This document shows positions 1 to 5,614 of a stretch of DNA of 9,458 bases, piece after piece. A program made the position numbers and the translations under genes. The stretch lies in the NCBI GenBank assembly GCA_902464345.1, contig CABQJA010000078.1, forward strand, positions 1 to 9,458. The letters run 5' to 3'. The notes under the pieces were generated by a model, which worked only from the letters and a program-made list of their open reading frames with translations, was not told where the DNA came from and ran no database searches. Source of the stretch: an uncultured Clostridium sp. GTDB taxonomy: Bacteria; Bacillota; Clostridia; Lachnospirales; Lachnospiraceae. Positions within the stretch are counted from its first letter, which is position 1; every line of letters begins with the position of its first letter.

Positions 1-17
1 AATACCAAGAACCGTAC

Positions 18-24
18 AAGGAGG
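18..24 (+). promoter_or_regulatory. Ribosome binding site of the first gene
   Basis: AAGGAGG lies 8 nt before the ATG at 33. It is close to the full anti-Shine-Dalgarno complement and supports this short gene as really translated. The 32 bases before the gene are too few to show a promoter, so the operon probably begins upstream of the window. Confidence 0.85.
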
Positions 25-32
25 AATAGGAT

Positions 33-215
33 ATGGAAAAGAGTACGATCGATCGTATGACAGATGATGGAAGCAGTGCAGTGGTGATTCACACTCCGCA
101 GTGTGTAGATTGCAAATATAATCAGGGGCTCATGAACTGCGAGGCACTGGTAGTGAAACCGACGCAATATATGATGAACCAGGAGACGTGTCCGATGTAT
201 GAGAAGGAGAACTAA
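33..215 (+). CDS. Small four-cysteine protein, putative zinc-binding
   Basis: A 60-residue protein of unknown function. It has four cysteines in the pattern C24-x2-C27-x8-C36-x16-C53. The last is followed by Pro-x-Tyr, and a Lys-Pro lies between the third and fourth. From memory this layout (CxxC, then C, then KP, then CP-x-Y/F) recurs in small Firmicute proteins thought to bind a metal, probably zinc; this is family-level recall, not a proven assignment. There is no signal peptide or membrane segment. The first 20 residues are polar and probably flexible. The strong RBS 8 nt upstream fixes the start. Its stop codon shares one base with the ATG of the AAA+ ATPase (TAATG), so the two are probably translationally coupled. 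It may be an accessory or regulatory partner of the ATPase, which is inference only. Confidence 0.8.
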   Translation: MEKSTIDRMTDDGSSAVVIHTPQCVDCKYNQGLMNCEALVVKPTQYMMNQETCPMYEKEN

Positions 216-2344
216 TGGAACTGAAGCTTGCAAAAATGAATCAGCCGTATCGGGATAACCGGGAAATAATTGAAGATTATAAGGTACTGATATCCACTGT
301 ATTGGATGCATATCAAACGGATCCGATACAGTGGAATGCGGATGATCTGTCTGACCATACGAAGGAGTCGCGGGTATTTGCAGAACTACGGGAAGCAACC
401 GGGGAAGTCCTGCAATGGATAGCAGACAGAGAGGCTGTGACGAAGGAAGAGAAAGATCTGCCGCCGTTTCAGACTGTGATGCAGCAGTGTGGGTTGGATG
501 ATACAGAACAGCTGATAGTGATATTTCTGCTGATGCCTGAAATATCCGTAAGCAGTAATAAGCTATATAATATGCTTCTGCAGAAGCGGAAAGAGACCTA
601 TATAACGGTAGGATTTCTGTATGAGCTGCTTCAATATGTGAAGGAGATTACAGCATATGAGCTGTTAGAATATTTTCAGCCGGATCGCCTGCTTGCAAAG
701 TATTGCATAGAAGCGGGAACGGACCGGGAATTGGTGAATTTCAATACACCGGTCCAGTTAAGAACGAATTTCATACAGTATGCATCCGGTCAGGAAGTAG
801 TTTCAAATGAACGAAACAGTGTATTCTATTATATAAGTGAAGAAAAGAAAATTTATGCCTTTGATGATTATGTGGAGTATTTTGAACGCATGATCCGTTA
901 TGGAGAACGCAATGGAGCTGTTGTTATTTTAAAGGGTAAGACTTGCAGTGGGCGAAGAAGCTGTCTGTGTAAACTCAGTACTAAGCTTGGCAGGAGATTG
1001 TTATATATAGATTATGGTAGGATGTGTCAGGCAGGACAGAAGGGATATCAGCATCTCAGAAGCTTGATCCTTACGGAGATTAGGATTCAGGAACCGATAT
1101 TGTATGTCAGTGGGATTGAAAGCACAGCGGAGGATAAAAAACACAGGGTTGCAGACTTTATTTCAGAGCTGTTGGAATATACGAAGGTGGTGTTTACATC
1201 CTTTGAACCGAGGGAGCTTGTCGGAATGCGTGCTCCTTATATCCTGTTTGATCTGGGAGATGAGAATCTGGTGCGTCGGAAGAAGATATGGGACGGAATG
1301 ATGTCGGAATATCCGGTAGAAGAACAGGTATCGGCCGTTCATATGGCGTCGAAATATAATCTTGTTGCCGGAGATATCCGCAGAGTATTTGAGATGGCAG
1401 ATTTCTTCCGAATGATGGAGGATGAAGAACTTATACATAAAGAGTATTTGGAGAAAGCAATTTATGAGACCGGGAGTATTGATTTTCAAGGCCTTGCTAC
1501 CAGAATCCCGGCAGTGTTTGATTGGACGGATATTGAACTGGAGGATACTGCAGTCCGGACGTTAAAGCTGATATGTGCAAGGATCGGTCTGCAATATCAG
1601 GTGGGAGAGGTTGCCGGTCTGAATAAAAAGCTGGCATATGGCAAGGGAGTCAGCATCCTGTTTTACGGAGCACCGGGTACCGGAAAGACCATGTGTGCAC
1701 AGGTGCTTGCAAAAGAGCTTGGCATGGAGCTGTACCGGGTAGATTTGAGTCAGATGGTCAGCAAATACATTGGAGAGACGGAGAAGAATCTGGCGCGTGT
1801 CTTTGATGAAGCCAGAAAGGGCAATACAATCCTGTTCTTTGATGAAGCGGATTCATTATTTTCCAGACGCACGGATGTGACGGATGTGAAAGATAAGTAT
1901 TCCAATACAGAGGTTTCCTTTCTGCTTCAGAAAATGGAGGAATATTCGGGGATTACGATTTTGGCAACGAATCTGCTGCAGAATTTTGATCCGGCAATTC
2001 TCCGGAGATTGACATACAGTATTAGATTTGAGCAGCCGAACCAGCAGACGCGTCTGGAGCTGTGGAATAAAATCCTGCCGCAGACCGTCCGGTTCTCAGA
2101 AGACTTGGATATCGGATATTTTGCGGAGCGGTTTGAACTGTCGGGGAGTAATATTAAGGCGATTTTATACAATGCTGCCTATATGGCTGCTGTGCAGATG
2201 CAGGCGGACGATCGGAAGCCGGAAAGCATGATCGAGATACAACCGGTGCATCTGGTAAAGGCGATACAGATGGAGTATGATAAGCTTGGCATGTATCTGC
2301 AACGGAGTGATCTGGGTGTGTACGGAGAGTGTCTGAATGGATGA
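215..2344 (+). CDS. AAA+ ATPase, eCIS Afp15/Pvc15-like
   Basis: A 709-residue cytoplasmic ATPase. Residues about 82-142 resemble the winged-helix-like segment of this family (GL-x3-E, a hydrophobic run, PEI, LY, then TVGFLYELL). Residues about 210-420 look like a first AAA domain whose P-loop is degenerate: GKTCSGRRS at 241-249 has Arg where the Walker A Lys should be. The C-terminal AAA+ module is complete. It has Walker A GAPGTGKT (485-492), an aromatic pore loop KYIG (517-520), Walker B ILFFDE (539-544), sensor-1 Asn586, Arg fingers R597/R598 in ILRRL, and a sensor-2-like SGSNIK (643-648) with Lys in place of the usual Arg. The wording around 507-600 matches, from memory, ATPases of extracellular contractile injection systems, where this protein is an assembly or loading factor of incompletely known role. 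Related ATPases also occur outside eCIS loci. AAGGAG lies 5 nt before the ATG. Confidence 0.9.
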   Translation: MELKLAKMNQPYRDNREIIEDYKVLISTVLDAYQTDPIQWNADDLSDHTKESRVFAELREATGEVLQWIADREAVTKEEKDLPPFQTVMQQCGLDDTEQLIVIFLLMPEISVSSNKLYNMLLQKRKETYITVGFLYELLQYVKEITAYELLEYFQPDRLLAKYCIEAGTDRELVNFNTPVQLRTNFIQYASGQEVVSNERNSVFYYISEEKKIYAFDDYVEYFERMIRYGERNGAVVILKGKTCSGRRSCLCKLSTKLGRRLLYIDYGRMCQAGQKGYQHLRSLILTEIRIQEPILYVSGIESTAEDKKHRVADFISELLEYTKVVFTSFEPRELVGMRAPYILFDLGDENLVRRKKIWDGMMSEYPVEEQVSAVHMASKYNLVAGDIRRVFEMADFFRMMEDEELIHKEYLEKAIYETGSIDFQGLATRIPAVFDWTDIELEDTAVRTLKLICARIGLQYQVGEVAGLNKKLAYGKGVSILFYGAPGTGKTMCAQVLAKELGMELYRVDLSQMVSKYIGETEKNLARVFDEARKGNTILFFDEADSLFSRRTDVTDVKDKYSNTEVSFLLQKMEEYSGITILATNLLQNFDPAILRRLTYSIRFEQPNQQTRLELWNKILPQTVRFSEDLDIGYFAERFELSGSNIKAILYNAAYMAAVQMQADDRKPESMIEIQPVHLVKAIQMEYDKLGMYLQRSDLGVYGECLNG

Positions 2345-2363
2345 TAATGAAGGGAGATAAAGT

Positions 2364-4655
2364 ATGTGTTCTCATGGTGAAGAAGGATTAATAGCAGAAA
2401 AACGGAAAGAACAGCAATCGGTACAGACTGTACAAAGCATAACAGAAGAAATGACGTTGCAGGAAGAACGTATGCATGCAGAAGCTGCAGATACGAATCA
2501 GATAGAGCAGAAGCCATCATTTCTGTCACGGGTTAATAAGTTTGTTGGAAAGAATGAACCGGCGGATGCTGCGGAGATGAAACAGGCAAAGACTCTGAAG
2601 CATTACCATGCAGTAAAGAGGGAAGCTTTTAGCAGGAGGGAAAATGAACGGAGTATAGCCCAGCAGAATCAGGCATTGGAGGAACTGTGTGAGAAGCAGC
2701 GGAAAATATCCTATGCAACACCGGAGTTCACGGAAATTCTGGATGCTGTAATAAAGTTTCTTCACGCAGAGTCTGATGAGGCACAGCAGAAGGCACTGTT
2801 GTCTGCAAGAGAGCTGATAAAGACATATTTGGATACACATGATCCGGATCAGGATGACCGGGAGTATGAGCTGTGGATGCATATTCAGGGATATGATACA
2901 TATCTGGATTTGAATACGAATGGCTGCCTGGACACGAAGAGAGATATACACAAAGCGGGCGAGCATGAAAAGAATCCGAAGGCAAGGACATTAACAGTCT
3001 GGACGAATGTGGAAAAGCAGAGTTTGTTTCCGCATGAACCGAGTATCCATGACATTCAGCAGAGAACTGTTCAGGATTGTTATATGATGTCTTCGCTTGC
3101 TGCGATCGCGCATTTTACTCCGGAATATATCAAGCAGTCGATGCGGGATAATGGAGACGGCACAGTAACCGTACGTTTTTATGATGAAAAAACGTCAGAT
3201 GTCTATTACAAAGCGGCAACGATCGAAGAATTGACGAAGGATTATTCAGGGGCAGAGCAGGCAGGTAGGGAGAAGATAGACCGAAAACTGTTGTTGAAGC
3301 TGTTTTCGGAATTTTCCGTGAATGAACAACTGCAGGAGCAATGGAAAGAAACATGGGAGAAAGGGGCATTGCCTGTAGAAGACGAGAACGGTGAAAGTAA
3401 GGCAAAGGAGAAAACCGTAGCGGAAGGAGAGTTAGGGGAAATAGATGACTTTGAATTTCTGGATGATTTCGAGACAGAAATCCAAACGACAGATGGAAAT
3501 CCGGAAAATCCGGTCGTGAAAGGATATGTTTCAAGACTGAAAAATCTACAGAACTCTTTCTCAAGCAGTAACGAGGCATGGCTGAATGAGATGATAGACG
3601 CCATATTGAAATCGGAAACGGAAGCCGGCGGTAAGCTGAGGAGTGTGTTGGACAGAATCCACAGCGGCGGTCCGGAGCAGGCGGCGATGATAGCCGGAGA
3701 GGCGTTTGAGGAATTTGCAAAACAGATGTGTACAAATGATGCAGCGAATGAAGAACTGCTTGGATTATGGAGAAAGACGAATCGGCAGACATCGGAGCAA
3801 CGGCTGCGGAATGAAGCGGTATATGTTACGGTAACGAAGGAGGTCGCTCGGTTTGGCGGTGCGGTAGATGCATACGCGGCAGATTCTCTGTGGGTGCAGA
3901 TGATCGAAAAGGCAGCAGCGGTTCATTATGGCGGAGAAAAAGGATACGAGGGTATCAGTCTTGGCAGAAGCTGCGACTTTTTAAAGCATTTTCTGAACCA
4001 GAATTATGAGCCGGGAACGGATAAATACATTATAAATGCACCGATGGAAAGCTTTGAGGTTCATGGAGTTAGAATTACGCAGGAAAAGATAACGGAGCAT
4101 ATTCGGCAGATTCAGAGAAAGAAAAAGTCGGTGGCTGTTAGTGTGGAGGATATGCTGGGACAACTGAATGCCGATAAAGAGTGCCGGGAAATTTTCAGAG
4201 ATCGTGCGGATATCGAGCTGCTGGCATCTGAACTGGTATCGAAGTTTGGCATGGTCCATTCGGCGTTCAGCCATAACTATACGGAACAGGCGGTGGCTGT
4301 ATTTGAGGACTATCAGGAGCGTTTGCAACAGAAGGAATGCATCATTGTAGGATGTACATGGGACAAAGAACAGGCGGCCTGGCTGACGGACAGCGGAATC
4401 CGGAACGGACATGCCTATTCTGTTGTTGATTGTTTTGAAGAGGACGGACATAAATTCGTGACTATGCGGGATCCATATGCATTATTTAAGCGTGAATATA
4501 TAAAAGAAACGGATAAATCCGGAGCAGAGAGCTATCGGATAAAGAATGCGAGCAGCATTGGTCTCTCAAAAAATGATAGTAATGGATTATTCAATATGGA
4601 ACTGAATGATTATCTTATGACCTTTCATGAGTATACTGCACGTAAAGTACATTGA
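2364..4655 (+). CDS. Calpain-like (C2 family) cysteine protease
   Basis: A 763-residue probable cysteine endopeptidase. The nucleophile motif is Q233-RTVQD-C239-YMMSSLAAIA. The Gln six residues before the Cys matches the oxyanion-hole spacing of calpains (Q99/C105 in the animal enzymes). The His motif is NGHAYSVV with H683. The third triad position is RDPYA with D703, where calpains usually have Asn in RNPWG. LWVQMIEKA (509-517) matches the calpain helix (LW-x3-LEKA). The ending GLFNMELNDYLMTF matches the G-x-FWM-x3-DF-x3-F close of the catalytic core. The C239-H683 distance of 444 residues is far longer than about 157 in animal calpains. An insertion of roughly 200 residues (about 286-485) carries an acidic run (359-372), and there is further extra length after 530. 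Residues 1-230 are charged and helical, with no signal peptide. There are no EF-hands or C2-like domains. AGGGAG lies 7 nt before the ATG. Substrate unknown; it could be cargo or a processing protease. Confidence 0.85.
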   Translation: MCSHGEEGLIAEKRKEQQSVQTVQSITEEMTLQEERMHAEAADTNQIEQKPSFLSRVNKFVGKNEPADAAEMKQAKTLKHYHAVKREAFSRRENERSIAQQNQALEELCEKQRKISYATPEFTEILDAVIKFLHAESDEAQQKALLSARELIKTYLDTHDPDQDDREYELWMHIQGYDTYLDLNTNGCLDTKRDIHKAGEHEKNPKARTLTVWTNVEKQSLFPHEPSIHDIQQRTVQDCYMMSSLAAIAHFTPEYIKQSMRDNGDGTVTVRFYDEKTSDVYYKAATIEELTKDYSGAEQAGREKIDRKLLLKLFSEFSVNEQLQEQWKETWEKGALPVEDENGESKAKEKTVAEGELGEIDDFEFLDDFETEIQTTDGNPENPVVKGYVSRLKNLQNSFSSSNEAWLNEMIDAILKSETEAGGKLRSVLDRIHSGGPEQAAMIAGEAFEEFAKQMCTNDAANEELLGLWRKTNRQTSEQRLRNEAVYVTVTKEVARFGGAVDAYAADSLWVQMIEKAAAVHYGGEKGYEGISLGRSCDFLKHFLNQNYEPGTDKYIINAPMESFEVHGVRITQEKITEHIRQIQRKKKSVAVSVEDMLGQLNADKECREIFRDRADIELLASELVSKFGMVHSAFSHNYTEQAVAVFEDYQERLQQKECIIVGCTWDKEQAAWLTDSGIRNGHAYSVVDCFEEDGHKFVTMRDPYALFKREYIKETDKSGAESYRIKNASSIGLSKNDSNGLFNMELNDYLMTFHEYTARKVH

Positions 4656-4660
4656 GGCGG

Positions 4661-4674
4661 AAGGAGCGGGTGAT
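4661..4674 (+). promoter_or_regulatory. Split Shine-Dalgarno deciding the GNAT gene start
   Basis: AAGGAG (4661-4666) and GGTGAT (4669-4674) are the two halves of the full AAGGAGGTGAT complement, separated by two bases. GGTGAT ends 4 nt before the ATG at 4679. This favours 4679 over the in-frame TTG at 4652, which overlaps the protease stop, and over the GTG at 4670, which lies inside the site. Confidence 0.6.
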
Positions 4675-4678
4675 AAAA

Positions 4679-5512
4679 ATGATAAAAATCAGGGAAATTC
4701 AGACAATATCTGAAGAGGAAGTACCGTGGCTTGCGCCTTCATACATACATTCGGATTGCCGGTGTCTGGGGGCATTTGAGGATGCCTGTGCCGGGATCAT
4801 ATTATATGAGATCAAGGAACGGATTTTATATATCCGCTATGTGTATGTCAGAGAAGAATTACGGGGACAGGGAATCGGAGGAATGCTTTTTCAAGAGCTG
4901 CAGGAGCTGGCACAGCGGGAGGCACCGGAGGGAATGATTGTTTCGGGTGTGGTCTCGAGGGAACAGCAGTCGGCTATGGTACGGTTTTTCATGCAATATG
5001 GGTTCATGGTTCCGGAAAACGGAGAATCAATTGCGACGGTTTCAACCGAAGCATGGAGAGATTCTTATCTGGCAGAAATACCGGTTCGGGAGAAAGAAAG
5101 CTCGGCTCATATTTACAGTATGCCAGAGCTTCCGCACGAATTGGAATATGATTACAGGAACCGGGTGCGGTCTGCCGTACTGCCCTGCTGCCGGGTCGAG
5201 AATGTTAAGGGAACTTTGCTGCCGGAATATTCGCTTGCATATGAGTATCAGGGAAAAATCGGAGCTTATATTCTGATGACGGATGTAGATGGAATCCTGT
5301 ACTTAAATTCTGTATATATCAGCGAGAAAAATGCTGTATTTTTTGTCCCGCTTTTAAAACATTGTTTTATGTGCATGGAAAAGCAGGGATATCCATACAA
5401 AACAATGAAAATAACTATGTTCAGTGATGAGAGCAGATGGCTCTTCCAAAGACTGGTTCACGGCATGGAAGCAGAGATAGAGAACCAGATTACGATGTGC
5501 AGGCTCGGATAG
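4679..5512 (+). CDS. Tandem GNAT-fold N-acetyltransferase-like protein
   Basis: A 277-residue protein from the preferred ATG; an in-frame TTG at 4652 would give 286. The first half has the full GNAT order. Strand YIRYVYV is followed by the acetyl-CoA pyrophosphate loop RGQGIG at 62-67 (R-x-x-G-x-G), then a helix, strand GMIVSGVV, and the motif-B-like helix ending FFMQYGF. It probably transfers an acetyl group from acetyl-CoA to an unknown amine. The second half (about 150-277) keeps a GNAT-like rhythm: a YQGKIGAYILM hairpin, strand LYLNSVYI, a helix, strand KTMKITM, then a final helix and strand. It lacks an RxxGxG loop, so it is probably a non-catalytic or substrate-binding repeat. The architecture and length parallel the last gene of the window. 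It follows the protease by 23 nt, so it is probably in the same transcript. Targets could be proteins of the cluster, which is inference. Confidence 0.8.
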   Translation: MIKIREIQTISEEEVPWLAPSYIHSDCRCLGAFEDACAGIILYEIKERILYIRYVYVREELRGQGIGGMLFQELQELAQREAPEGMIVSGVVSREQQSAMVRFFMQYGFMVPENGESIATVSTEAWRDSYLAEIPVREKESSAHIYSMPELPHELEYDYRNRVRSAVLPCCRVENVKGTLLPEYSLAYEYQGKIGAYILMTDVDGILYLNSVYISEKNAVFFVPLLKHCFMCMEKQGYPYKTMKITMFSDESRWLFQRLVHGMEAEIENQITMCRLG

Positions 5513-5518
5513 AAAGGG

Positions 5519-5612
5519 AGCAGCACGAAGCAAAAGAGAAACGGAAATAAAAAGAAAAGAATAAAAGCAGCACGAAACAAAGGGAAAAGGAAAGTAGAAA
5601 GGAAGGGTAAAG
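5519..5612 (+). repeat. Imperfect tandem duplication in purine-rich spacer
   Basis: The 11-mer AGCAGCACGAA occurs at 5519-5529 and again at 5566-5576, exactly 47 bp apart. The sequence after each copy stays similar (CAAA, GAAA, GGAAA blocks), giving two imperfect units of about 47 bp (5519-5565 and 5566-5612). The spacer is almost wholly A and G. The second unit supplies AAGGAAGGG (5599-5607), 7 nt before the next start codon. No hairpin that would act as a terminator is visible. Confidence 0.65.
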
Positions 5613-5614
5613 AT

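Noticed and set aside
215..2344. Reading the ATPase as FtsH, ClpX or a replication-clamp AAA+
   Set aside because: It has no zinc protease or zinc-finger domain and no membrane segments. The winged-helix-like N-terminus plus degenerate first domain and the YIGETEKNL/FFDEADSLF wording fit the Afp15-like group better.
3130..3792. Long minus-strand open frame (220 residues)
   Set aside because: It lies wholly antisense to the protease gene, whose motifs are convincing. Its translation is Ser/Pro/Leu-rich without domain features. Open antisense frames are expected opposite this codon usage.
3981..4451. Minus-strand open frame (156 residues) across the protease His motif region
   Set aside because: It is antisense to the conserved catalytic region, and no recognisable domain is seen in its translation.
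4652..4678. TTG start for the GNAT-like gene, overlapping the protease stop
   Set aside because: The SD halves lie downstream of the TTG and point to the ATG at 4679. That start also gives a length matching the paralogue.
4938..5276. Plus-strand open frame (112 residues) inside the GNAT-like gene
   Set aside because: It is out of frame with a gene carrying a clear RGQGIG loop and motif B. Its translation looks like random Arg/Trp-rich sequence.
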